The notes beneath the pieces were generated by a model, which saw only the letters and a program-made list of their open reading frames with translations, searched no databases and had not been told where the DNA came from. From Bosea sp. NBC_00550 (GTDB lineage: Bacteria > Pseudomonadota > Alphaproteobacteria > Rhizobiales > Beijerinckiaceae): a DNA stretch of 64,000 nt. Positions 41,314 through 49,577 of this stretch are shown piece after piece (positions within the stretch are counted from its first letter, which is position 1; each line of letters starts with the position of its first letter). The stretch lies in contig NZ_CP102773.1 in NCBI RefSeq assembly GCF_026020075.1, forward strand, positions 1 through 64,000, read 5' to 3'. A program made the position numbers and the translations under genes.

Positions 41314-42066
41314 ATGAAAATCGTCATTATCGGGGGCACTGGCCTGATCGGATCGAAGACCGCGGAGCGCCTGCACAAGCAGGGGCATGAGGTCATTGCG
41401 GCCGCCCCGAATACCGGAGTCAATACGATCACTGGGGAAGGCCTAGCCGAGGTGCTCAAGAACGCCGAGGTGGTGATCGACCTCGCGAACTCGCCCTCCT
41501 TCGAGGACAAAGCCGTACTCGAATTCTTCCAGACGTCCGGCAAGAACCTCATGGCGGCGGAGAGGGAAGCCGGCGTCAAGCACCACGTCGCGCTCTCGAT
41601 CGTCGGCACGGACCGTCTGCCTGACAGCGGTTATCTCCGCGCCAAGGTCGCTCAGGAAGAGATCATCAAGAAATCCGGCATTCCCTATACGATCCTGCGG
41701 TCTACGCAGTTCATGGAATTCCTCGGCGGCATTGCCCAGGCCGGCACGTCCGGCGACACCGCCCGCTTGTCGACGGGCAATCTTCAGCCGATCGCGTCCG
41801 ACGACGTCGCCGATTTCGTTGCTGAGGCGGCGCGGGCGGCGCCGGCCAACGGCATCATCGAAATCTCGGGCCCGGAACGCGCGCGCCTTTGCGATTTCGT
41901 CGCCCGCTACCTCAAGGCGATCGGAGATACCCGCACCGTCGTCGCCGATCCGGATGCTCGGTATTTCGGGACCAAGCTGGAGGCTGGCTCGCTCGTCTCC
42001 GACAACAATCCCCGCATCGGCCGGATCGACTTCGATCGCTGGTTCGCGACAGCTCCCCCGAAATAA
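41314..42066 (+). CDS. NmrA-like NAD(P)-binding protein (SDR superfamily), copy 1
   Basis: 250 residues. KIVIIGGTGLIGSKTAERL is the Rossmann nucleotide loop; VVIDLANSPSFEDKAV, HHVALSIVGTDRLPDSGYLRAKVAQEEIIKKSGIPYTILRST and QPIASDDVADFVAEAA follow. The catalytic YxxxK of classical SDRs is replaced by the atypical layout of NmrA/TMR proteins, which sense NADP or reduce quinones and thioesters. A close paralogue lies at 51429-52199, on the other side of the kinase-regulator cluster. A perfect hairpin follows the stop. Confidence 0.93.
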   Translation: MKIVIIGGTGLIGSKTAERLHKQGHEVIAAAPNTGVNTITGEGLAEVLKNAEVVIDLANSPSFEDKAVLEFFQTSGKNLMAAEREAGVKHHVALSIVGTDRLPDSGYLRAKVAQEEIIKKSGIPYTILRSTQFMEFLGGIAQAGTSGDTARLSTGNLQPIASDDVADFVAEAARAAPANGIIEISGPERARLCDFVARYLKAIGDTRTVVADPDARYFGTKLEAGSLVSDNNPRIGRIDFDRWFATAPPK

Positions 42067-42072
42067 TGGCGC

Positions 42073-42105
42073 GTGGATGAGCCGATTTCGAAGCGGCTCA
42101 TCCAC
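42073..42105 (+). terminator. Hairpin terminator after NmrA copy 1
   Basis: GTGGATGAGCCG - atttcgaag - CGGCTCATCCAC, a perfect 12-bp stem followed by CTTTATC. It lies 7 bases after the stop codon and 25 bases before the cupin start. Confidence 0.75.
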
Positions 42106-42129
42106 CTTTATCGTGAAAGGACGATAGAC

Positions 42130-42555
42130 ATGATCAAGTCATTGGCGTGCCTCTTTGCGCTGACATCTCTTCTGTCGATTTCGGCATTCGCACATGACAC
42201 GCCCGGAGGTGGCGAAGGTGCCAAGGTTACGTTGGTCTACGACCACGAGCTGCCTAACGTACCAGGCAAGAGCATGAGGGGCGTTCTCGTTGAATACGCT
42301 CCGGGCGGATTCTCGGATGGTCACACACACCCGGCTTCCGCTTTCATCTATGCAACCGTGCTCGAAGGGGCGATCCGCAGCCAGGTCAATGATGGCCCCG
42401 TCACGGTCTAAAAGGCCAGCGAGAGCTTCTCGGAATACCCAGGCGACCGTCACGGTGTCAGCGCAAACGCGAGCAAGACCCACCCGGCAAAACGGCTTGC
42501 CGTGTTCGTCGTCGATACCGCCCAGCAGGAACTGACCTTCCCGCTCAAGAAGTAG
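42130..42555 (+). pseudogene. Secreted cupin-domain protein with one nonsense codon
   Basis: ATG at 42130 begins MIKSLACLFALTSLLSISAFA, a signal peptide. The cupin core reads HELPNVPGKSMRGVLVEYAPGGFSDGHTHPASAFIYATVLEGAIRSQV, with metal ligands in the G-x-x-x-x-H-x-H pattern. At 42409 a TAA interrupts VTV-(stop)-KASESFSEYPGDRHGVSANAS, after which the same frame continues ...LAVFVVDTAQQELTFPLKK to TAG 42553-42555. TAC or TAT to TAA is the only lesion. The truncated product lacks the second cupin motif and should not fold normally. Confidence 0.85.
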
Positions 42556-42625
42556 ATTGCGACGCCGGACAGCCATCCGGCGCATCATCCCTCAGCATGA
42601 CCTACCGCCAACGGAACTTCTTTCC

Positions 42626-43573
42626 ATGCCCGGCGAAGACCACTTCCTGCCTTTGGTGCTGATCAACATCCTCGGAACCGCCGGAATCGTCGTGTGGCAC
42701 GTTCAGGGCTGCGAACGTCCGACGGGTCGCCTGATCGTCCAGATCCTGTTCTTCATCGGCATGAGCATCGTGCTCTATACGGGCGGTATCGCTCCGCACC
42801 AAGCCGATGACGTCTATGCGGAGGGGCTGGCAGCGGTGCTTTCCAAGTCCGCCAGAATTCTCTGGTGGACCCATCTCGCCTGGACGATCATCGGCTTCAT
42901 CCACATCTACGTCAGGCTTAATCGGAAGCCGCAGGAAGCGCACCTGATCCTGGATATGGCCGTCGCCGGCATCTATCTCGGTGTGGCGCTGTCGGTCCTG
43001 GGGTTCGTCTTCGGCCTGCCGATCGCCACCCTGGTTACGACCTCGGGCGTCGTCGCCTTGATCCTCGGCCTCGCATTGCAGAATACGCTAGGCGATGTCT
43101 TTTCCGGCATCGCGCTGACACTCGGCAAGGCCTATGCGATCGGCGACTGGGTCCAGTTGAGTGACGGCACTGCGGGCCGCGTCATGGAAACCAATTGGCG
43201 CTCGACCAACCTGCTGACCGGATTAAACAACATCGTCGTGCTGCCGAACAGCATGCTGGCAAAGCAAAGCCTGACCAGCTTGAGCCGCCCCGACGAGTCG
43301 CACCTCATAACACTAGGCGTGCGCTTCGCCGCGGGGCAAAGGCCGCGCATCGTCGAGGACGCGATGCGGACAGTGCTGGAAACCAGTACTCGCATCGTCA
43401 AGGATCCCCCGCCAGCCGTTGCCCTGAAGGCCATCGATGCGGCGGCCATCGAGGTGGAATTGCAGTTCCGTGTCGCGAGCCTCGCAACGGGGACATACGC
43501 CAAGAACGAGATCATCGACCTCATCCATGACCAATGCGGCGCGAGCGGTCTTTCGCTGGCGGGGCCTGCCTAG
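42626..43573 (+). CDS. MscS-family mechanosensitive channel protein
   Basis: 315 residues from the ATG at 42626 (start uncertain; the frame is open further upstream). Four N-terminal helices (LVLINILGTAGIVVW, LIVQILFFIGMSIVLYTGG, LWWTHLAWTIIGFIHIY, VAGIYLGVALSVLGFVFG) precede the pore helix LVTTSGVVALILGLALQNTLGDVFSGIALTLG. The beta domain KAYAIGDWVQLSDGTAGRVMETNWRSTNLLT follows. It opens under membrane tension to release solutes. The C-terminus is short compared with MscS proteins that carry a cyclic-nucleotide domain. It lies between the cupin and the kinase gene. Confidence 0.9.
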   Translation: MPGEDHFLPLVLINILGTAGIVVWHVQGCERPTGRLIVQILFFIGMSIVLYTGGIAPHQADDVYAEGLAAVLSKSARILWWTHLAWTIIGFIHIYVRLNRKPQEAHLILDMAVAGIYLGVALSVLGFVFGLPIATLVTTSGVVALILGLALQNTLGDVFSGIALTLGKAYAIGDWVQLSDGTAGRVMETNWRSTNLLTGLNNIVVLPNSMLAKQSLTSLSRPDESHLITLGVRFAAGQRPRIVEDAMRTVLETSTRIVKDPPPAVALKAIDAAAIEVELQFRVASLATGTYAKNEIIDLIHDQCGASGLSLAGPA

Positions 43574-43800
43574 GAGTCTCCATTCTGGTGCCAAGGTGGA
43601 TTGCGGCGCTCGTCCGCACGCCGTAGCGCGCAGCAACGGAACACTGGACGATCTCATTGCAAGTCATGGATTTCCATAAGTGCGGCCGAGGCGTCCTGGC
43701 GCTAGTTTCCACTGAGTTTGCCAGCCGGATGTTCGAAGACTGGTGCTAGATGATGCTGTGACGGTTTCCAGGTAATCCGTCTCCGGAAGGGCACCCGACC

Positions 43801-46731
43801 ATGATTGCAGCGCTCCATCGAACGCCAACGATCCTTGTGTCCCTGACTCTGGCTGTTGGCATCCTGGCATACTGGCTGGCCGGGGCCACCATAGGAATAT
43901 TGGCGCCGCTCGGTGCGTTCTTCCTCTATGCGCGCGGTTATCTGCTTCGATCACTCTGGGGCGGGCTGCTCGCCGCCTTTGCCGGTGCGACGGTCACCGC
44001 CGTTTTATATCCTGGCGCCTTACGGGAAGCCGCGCTTTCGCTCGGTGCATCGGTCGCGGTGGCCGCGTGCATCGGCGCGCTCATTGTGCGCGATCCGTCC
44101 AGACGAGGCGCCCGGGACGCGGCCGTGCAACGACAAGCGCCGGGGCATCCCAGTGGTCTTGGTGCCATTCCAGATGACGTGGCCGAGGGTGCGATCCACC
44201 CGGATGACAGGGCTGCGATCGCACAGGCGGCGGCCTATGCGTTTTGGACGGGCGTGCCGCAGGTGACGAGCTATCGGTTGCGCCAGCCGGACGGCAGATA
44301 TCGCTGGACCGAGCTCCGTGCCGAGCCGGGCTATGGCGTCAGCGTCGATGTCGACGCCATGGTTTCGAGACCGGATGATCGCTGGACTGTGGCGGAATCG
44401 CTTGGCGAGACCGTGCAGGCGGTGCAGGCCGCCAAGGTGATCGAGAGCTTACACGGCAAGGCCTGGGCTTTCGATGCCACTGGGAAGTTCACTTATGTGA
44501 CCCGTGCTGCCCAGATTGCCATCGACATGGCTCTGGAGGATCTCAATCGCCGTCTCGGCGAGCGGGAATTCATCGATGGCGGTGAGGTCGGCTGGATGCG
44601 CGGTGTTCATCCGGACGATGTCGACGCCGCCGCCGCGACCCTGCGCCGTTGCCTGAAGACGGGCGAGCCGTGGAACATCGAATATCGCATGCTGCGCGCG
44701 ACGGGCCACTATGTCTGGCACCGCATTTCAGCGCGGCCGACACGGGATGGCAAGGAGCGCATCACCGGGTGGTTCGGCACCTCGATCGATATCGACGTTT
44801 ACAAGAAAACCGAGGCTGCGCTGCGAGAGCGAGAAAAGCATCTCGAACAGCTCATCGACACGGTGCCTGCCATGATCTGGAGCATGTCATCGGAGGGGCG
44901 ACCCATCTATCTCAACAGGCGGATCATGGAGGTCACCGGCGCCACGCTAGATACCGTCAAGGCGTCGGATGGGTCTCTTTCTCTGAAGAAGATGATTCAT
45001 CCGAATTTCTGGGAGTTGGCAGAGCAAACCTTCACGAGATCGGTCGTGACGGGCGCGCCGTACAACATCAAGTACCTCCAGCATCGGGCTGGCGGCACCT
45101 ATCGATGGACGCAAACGCGCGCAGAACCTCTGCGCGACGAAGCCGGTAAGATTATTCGATGGTACGGTGTATCCGTCGATATCCACGATCTGATCACCAC
45201 CCAGACCGAACTCAATCTCCGAAAGCAGGAATTGACGCGGCTGATCGATCTGGTTCCGAGCTTCCTCTGGCGACTGACCCCGACCGGGGCGCCGAATTTC
45301 TTCAACCGTCGCTTCATCGACTTCCTGGGCATTGACGAAGGCGACCTTAAGCAATCGCAGACGGAGCAATACGCAGCCGCCCTGAAGGCTGCGATCCATC
45401 CGGACGACGCCAGTCGCGTCTGGGCAGAAATCAAGGACTGTCTGAGCAGCGGTCGGCCCTACGCGATGCGCTATCGCTTGCGACGCCACGATGGTGTGTA
45501 TCGCTGGATGGACGGGCGCGCGGAACCGCTCCTGGACGACGATGGCAGCATCATCCAGTGGTATGGCCTGTCCCATGACATCGACGACCAACTCCGCGTG
45601 GAGGATGCTCTCAGGGAAAGCGAGCGATCGCTGCGTCAGTTGGTGGAGACACTGCCTGCCCTCATCTACTGCGCCGCGCCGAATGGCGAACCGATCTATC
45701 GAAGCGAGAAGCTCGGGGAATTTCTTGGCTTCGGACTCGGTGACAAGGACGCAGAGGGCCGGACCCGCCTTGTCGGCACGCTCGAAGCGATCATCCATCC
45801 CGATGACCTCCCCGATGTCAAAGAGAAATATGGGCGTTCGCTGGCGACCGGCACGTCCTATGCGATGAAGCACCGCCTCCGGCGGGCGGATGGCGAGTTT
45901 CGCTGGGTCGAGACGCGGACCGCGGCGATGCGAAATGCTGAGGGGGAGATCGTTCAATGGAACGGCATCTGCTTCGAGATCGAAGATCAGGTGCGCGCGC
46001 AGGAAGCGCTGACATTGACGCAGGAGCGCCTGGCACGCGCAGCGCAGGCTGCGAGCCTGGCAGAGCTCTCCGCCTCGATCGCACATGAGGTCAACCAACC
46101 GCTCGCGGCCGTGGTCGCCAATTCGCACGCATGCCAGCGCTGGCTGACCTCGGACCCGCCCAATCTGGAGCGGGCGCAGAAAACCATCGAACGTATCATC
46201 CGGGATGCGAATTCAGCCGCCGATGTCGTCGGCCGGGTCCGTGCCTTGTTCAGGCAGACGGACCAAGCGCGAAACCTCTGCCCGCTCGACGCTATTCTTC
46301 ATGAGGCTCGGGATCTGATGATGGAAGAAGCGGCCCGGCGTCGCATGCGTATCGACGTCGAGGTCGAGGCTGGTCTTCCGTCGCTGGAGCTGGATCGCAT
46401 CCAGATCCAGCAGGTCCTGGTCAACCTGATCCGCAACGGCCTCGAAGCGATGGAGCCTGCTCGGCGCGGGGTTCTGCGCGTCCGAACATTGCGCGCCGTC
46501 GATTTCGTCAGGACCGAAGTCCGGGACACCGGCATGGGTCTTGGTGCGCCCGATAAGGTCTTCGAAGCCTTCTTCTCAACGAAACCCAATGGGATGGGCA
46601 TGGGGTTGGCGATATCGCGAACAATCATCGAGACCCATGGTGGGCGACTGTGGGCAGAGAACAACGAGGACGGCGGGGCGGCATTCATCTTCACCCTGCC
46701 TGTCGAAGCGAAAGCCAATCATGACCGTTGA
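43801..46731 (+). CDS. Membrane multi-PAS hybrid-type sensor histidine kinase
   Basis: 976 residues. Two or three membrane helices lie in residues 10-95 (LVSLTLAVGILAYWLAGATIGILAPLG and LLAAFAGATVTAVL). A partial and then four full PAS_3 domains follow, roughly at 125-195, 215-340, 345-470, 475-605 and 610-735; each ends in the Y-R-W-x-x-x-R-x-x-P and G-x-x-x-D-I-D style. The phosphoacceptor is H762 in SIAHEVNQPLAAVV, the HisKA type of FixL. The ATPase has LIRNGLEAME, RDTGMGLG and MGMGLAISRTIIETHGGRLWAEN. PAS_3 sensors often read redox or small ligands. Its stop overlaps the first response-regulator gene by 11 bases. Confidence 0.95.
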   Translation: MIAALHRTPTILVSLTLAVGILAYWLAGATIGILAPLGAFFLYARGYLLRSLWGGLLAAFAGATVTAVLYPGALREAALSLGASVAVAACIGALIVRDPSRRGARDAAVQRQAPGHPSGLGAIPDDVAEGAIHPDDRAAIAQAAAYAFWTGVPQVTSYRLRQPDGRYRWTELRAEPGYGVSVDVDAMVSRPDDRWTVAESLGETVQAVQAAKVIESLHGKAWAFDATGKFTYVTRAAQIAIDMALEDLNRRLGEREFIDGGEVGWMRGVHPDDVDAAAATLRRCLKTGEPWNIEYRMLRATGHYVWHRISARPTRDGKERITGWFGTSIDIDVYKKTEAALREREKHLEQLIDTVPAMIWSMSSEGRPIYLNRRIMEVTGATLDTVKASDGSLSLKKMIHPNFWELAEQTFTRSVVTGAPYNIKYLQHRAGGTYRWTQTRAEPLRDEAGKIIRWYGVSVDIHDLITTQTELNLRKQELTRLIDLVPSFLWRLTPTGAPNFFNRRFIDFLGIDEGDLKQSQTEQYAAALKAAIHPDDASRVWAEIKDCLSSGRPYAMRYRLRRHDGVYRWMDGRAEPLLDDDGSIIQWYGLSHDIDDQLRVEDALRESERSLRQLVETLPALIYCAAPNGEPIYRSEKLGEFLGFGLGDKDAEGRTRLVGTLEAIIHPDDLPDVKEKYGRSLATGTSYAMKHRLRRADGEFRWVETRTAAMRNAEGEIVQWNGICFEIEDQVRAQEALTLTQERLARAAQAASLAELSASIAHEVNQPLAAVVANSHACQRWLTSDPPNLERAQKTIERIIRDANSAADVVGRVRALFRQTDQARNLCPLDAILHEARDLMMEEAARRRMRIDVEVEAGLPSLELDRIQIQQVLVNLIRNGLEAMEPARRGVLRVRTLRAVDFVRTEVRDTGMGLGAPDKVFEAFFSTKPNGMGMGLAISRTIIETHGGRLWAENNEDGGAAFIFTLPVEAKANHDR

Positions 46732-47368
46732 CGACGCCATCGTGTTCATCGTCGACGACGACGATGCACTCCGGGAGGCCCTGGGTGAGTTGCTGGCGGC
46801 GAACGGTGTCCGATCAGTCCCATTCAGCTCCGCAGGCGACTATATCGGCTCGAACAAGCCCGATCACCCGGCCTGCCTGATTCTCGATGTCGAGCTGCCC
46901 GATATCAACGGGCTGGAGCTGCAGCGCCAGATCGCGCAGGGAGACCATCCGCCGATCGTCTTCATCACGGGGCATGGCGACATCCCATCATCGGTGCGAG
47001 CCATCAAACATGGTGCCGTCGATTTCCTGACTAAGCCGTTCAGCGATACGGCGCTGCTCTCGGCCATCCGCTCGGCGATAGCGCAGGATCGGGAAACAAG
47101 GGCCAAACGCGCCGAGTTCACGCTGCTGAAGCAACGCTATCACGAGCTCTCTCCGCGAGAGAGAGAAGTCCTTCCGCTGGTCGTGAGCGGACTGTTGAAC
47201 AAGCAGGCTGCGGCTGAGCTTGGTATCAGCGAAGTCACCCTTCAGATCCATAGAAGAAACGTGATGCAAAAAATGGCGGCGACATCGCTCGCCGACCTGG
47301 TGCGAATTGCGGAGAGGTTGGAAATCCCGATCCAGCATTCGCGCCGGATGGGAGGACTCCAAGCGTGA
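46721..47368 (+). CDS. FixJ/NarL-type response regulator 1
   Basis: 215 residues from the ATG at 46721, inside the end of the kinase gene. The receiver has the acidic pair VDDDDA, phosphoacceptor D56 in LILDVELPD and the switch K in DFLTKPFSD. The C-terminal LuxR-type HTH reads LSPREREVLPLVVSGLLNKQAAAELGISEVTLQIHRRNVMQKM. Transcription-activating FixJ relatives are the closest. It is the first of three chained regulators after the kinase, so H762 to D56 transfer is the simplest pairing (inference). Confidence 0.94.
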   Translation: MTVDDAIVFIVDDDDALREALGELLAANGVRSVPFSSAGDYIGSNKPDHPACLILDVELPDINGLELQRQIAQGDHPPIVFITGHGDIPSSVRAIKHGAVDFLTKPFSDTALLSAIRSAIAQDRETRAKRAEFTLLKQRYHELSPREREVLPLVVSGLLNKQAAAELGISEVTLQIHRRNVMQKMAATSLADLVRIAERLEIPIQHSRRMGGLQA

Positions 47369-47742
47369 CCAAGCATAAATCTGTCGTGGCCGTCGTCGAT
47401 GACGATCCGAGATTGCTCGAATCGCTTGAGGAATTGCTTGAGTCAGCTGGTTATGCGGTTCGTAGCTTCTCGTCGGCGGCAGCGCTGATCCAGGCCGGCC
47501 TCTCCGGACTGGATCTCCTCATCACCGATGTCGGCATGCCGGGGCTCGACGGCTTCGAACTGCGCGACCTCGTCAATAGGGCACGTCCGGAACTGCCGGT
47601 CTTTCTCATCACCGGGCGCCACGAGATCGCCGAGCAGATCAGGGCACGGGCCGTAGAGAGTTTCTTCTGCAAGCCGTTCGATGGCCAAGCCTTACTCGCC
47701 GCGATCGCAACGGCATTAACTCAACAGGGACGTGGAAGGTGA
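47365..47742 (+). CDS. Single-domain response regulator receiver
   Basis: 125 residues with a GTG start overlapping the previous stop (GTGA). Receiver marks: VVDDDPRLLESLEELLESAGY, phosphoacceptor D55 in LLITDVGMPGLDG, and FCKPFDGQALL containing the lysine. There is no output domain, so it acts by protein contact, as a phosphate sink or as an intermediate between kinase and the flanking DNA-binding regulators. Its stop overlaps the next GTG start by four bases. Confidence 0.94.
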   Translation: MTKHKSVVAVVDDDPRLLESLEELLESAGYAVRSFSSAAALIQAGLSGLDLLITDVGMPGLDGFELRDLVNRARPELPVFLITGRHEIAEQIRARAVESFFCKPFDGQALLAAIATALTQQGRGR

Positions 47743-48437
47743 ACATGATCATTGACAGCTCACTCTCACGGAAATCGGCGCTCTCCTCCAGGCGAGGTGC
47801 AGCAGAAGAACAGCAGCCTCTCGTCATCATAGTCGATGACGACGCCTCGGTCCGAGATGCACTGTCCGAGCTGATGGAGTCAGCCAGCTTCGCAGCGGTT
47901 TCGTTCAGCTCGACACAGGCACTGCTCGAGACCAGCATGCTCAACCGGCCGGGATGTCTCATTCTCGACGTGCGTATGCCCGGCTTCAGCGGGCTCGACC
48001 TCCAGCGTCATCTGACGATGAACGGAAATCCCAAGCCGATCATTTTCCTCACAGCACATGGCGACATCCCGATGACCGTCCAGGCCATGAAAGCAGGCGC
48101 GGTGGATTTCCTGACAAAGCCGGTTCGCGACCAGACGCTTCTGGACGCCGTCAATGCGGCGATCGGGGTGGATGCGGCGAGAAGGGCGGAAGCTGCGAAG
48201 ATCAAGGGATGTGTCGAGCGCTTGCAAACTCTGACGCCACGGGAGCGCGAAGTCATGTGCGAGGTCGCACGGGGGCGCCTCAACAAGCAGATCGCCTTCG
48301 ACCTCGGCATCAGCGAGGTCACAGTCAAGCTGCACCGGGGCAATCTGATGCGGAAGATGGAAGTTGCCTCACTCGGCGAACTTATCAGGGCGTGGGAGGC
48401 TCTACCGGTCGGCATGCGTATGGCGAACGCTGCCTAG
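47739..48437 (+). CDS. FixJ/NarL-type response regulator 2
   Basis: 232 residues with a GTG start at 47739 (ATG at 47745 is possible). A 24-residue N-terminal extension precedes the receiver; the phosphoacceptor is D77 in CLILDVRMPGFSGLD. The output HTH reads LTPREREVMCEVARGRLNKQIAFDLGISEVTVKLHRGNLMRKM. Its receiver and HTH are clearly related to the regulator at 46721, suggesting duplication within the operon. It is the last gene before a hairpin terminator at 48449. Confidence 0.94.
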   Translation: MNMIIDSSLSRKSALSSRRGAAEEQQPLVIIVDDDASVRDALSELMESASFAAVSFSSTQALLETSMLNRPGCLILDVRMPGFSGLDLQRHLTMNGNPKPIIFLTAHGDIPMTVQAMKAGAVDFLTKPVRDQTLLDAVNAAIGVDAARRAEAAKIKGCVERLQTLTPREREVMCEVARGRLNKQIAFDLGISEVTVKLHRGNLMRKMEVASLGELIRAWEALPVGMRMANAA

Positions 48438-48448
48438 CCCTGGCGAGG

Positions 48449-48474
48449 CTGGAGCACCGGCTCCGGCGCTCCAG
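48449..48474 (+). terminator. Hairpin after the kinase-regulator operon
   Basis: CTGGAGC ... GCTCCAG with a GC-rich inner pairing (CCGG/CCGG), starting 12 bases after the stop at 48437. There is no T run, so termination is likely but not certain. Confidence 0.5.
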
Positions 48475-48555
48475 AATTCATGGTCATGGCGTGATGCCTC
48501 GCCAACGCACCGGAACGGCTGGGCGAACGAAACGGAATGGCGACCTCTTCTGAGA

Positions 48556-49305
48556 TCAGGTCAGCGTGACGCCCCCATCGACGGCCAGGTTGATGCCGGT
48601 GATGAATTCCCCGTCGGGGGAGCAGAGAAAGAGAGCCGCCTGTGCCAGCTCTTCCGGCTTGCCCATCCTGCCGAACGGGATCATCCGGGCGGCCTGCTCT
48701 TCGACCTGCACCTGCGTTTCCGGAGCGACGCCGAGTTTTCCAATAATCGGCGTATCGGTCGGGCCGGGACTGAGTACGTTCACACGAATGCGCCTGTCCT
48801 TAAGTTCCAGTGCCCAATTGCGCGCGAACGCTTCGATTGCCGCCTTGCTGCCAGCGTAGACCGCGTGACCATCCAGCACCTTGCGGCTTGCGATCGAGCT
48901 CGTCAGGAGGATCGCGCCGCCATCGCGCAATAGCGGAGCGATCTTCTGAACGCCGAAGAACGTGCCGCGCGCATTGGTGAGGAATTGTGTGTCGTAGTCG
49001 GTGGCCGTCACGTTGAAGCTCGGCTGAATGTGGATGCTGCCCGCATTAGCCACATAGATGTCGGCCTGTCCGAAACGAGCGGAGACCAGCGCGGCGACAC
49101 GTTCGTGCGTGGCGAGGTCGGCAACGTCACCTGCGAGGCCGGTCGCCTGAGGCCCGAGGCTGGCGACGGCTTCGGTCACGGCGTCTCCTCGACGACCGAC
49201 GATCAGCACCTTCGCACCTGCGGTTATGAACAGGCGCGCTGTCGCGAAGCCGATCCCGCTGTTGCCGCCGGTGATCACGGCGACCTTGTTCGACAATTTT
49301 CCCAT
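48556..49305 (-). CDS. SDR-family oxidoreductase
   Basis: 249 residues from the ATG at 49305, with GGAGG 5 bases upstream. Classical SDR marks: VITGGNSGIGFATARLF (NAD loop), VANAG, catalytic S in ILLTSSIASRK, YAGSKAAIEAF with Y and K four apart, and VLSPGPTDTPII. The C-terminus RMGKPEELAQAALFLCSPDGEFITGINLAVDGG is standard. It reduces or oxidises a carbonyl/alcohol with NAD(P). It is transcribed toward the regulator operon from the AT-rich island shared with the hydrolase at 49578. Confidence 0.94.
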   Translation of the reverse strand: MGKLSNKVAVITGGNSGIGFATARLFITAGAKVLIVGRRGDAVTEAVASLGPQATGLAGDVADLATHERVAALVSARFGQADIYVANAGSIHIQPSFNVTATDYDTQFLTNARGTFFGVQKIAPLLRDGGAILLTSSIASRKVLDGHAVYAGSKAAIEAFARNWALELKDRRIRVNVLSPGPTDTPIIGKLGVAPETQVQVEEQAARMIPFGRMGKPEELAQAALFLCSPDGEFITGINLAVDGGVTLT

Positions 49306-49577
49306 TTGGACCTCCATTGGTGATCCAGAGTTGGGCCGCTCCTGATTGAAATCAAAATATACCGAAGTCGATATGAACTATACGTTTGAATATAATGAAT
49401 TGTATTCGAGCGTATTGATCATCGTTTTCACGAAAATTAAAAATCAATACACCTCGAAGAACTGGCGATTATATGAATATCGCCGCGAATTCGAGTCCAA
49501 GATGTCGGGGTCTGACGCCGAATTAGGCGCCCTGAGCACTTTGGTCCGCAACCATTATCTGCGCCCTGGAGGCGCCA
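49306..49577. promoter_or_regulatory. AT-rich divergent promoter region
   Basis: Very AT-rich spacer between the divergent SDR and hydrolase genes. It contains GGCGAT - tatatgaat - ATCGCC (49464-49484), a possible operator. A short open frame here overlaps the hydrolase start and is rejected as a gene. Confidence 0.55.
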
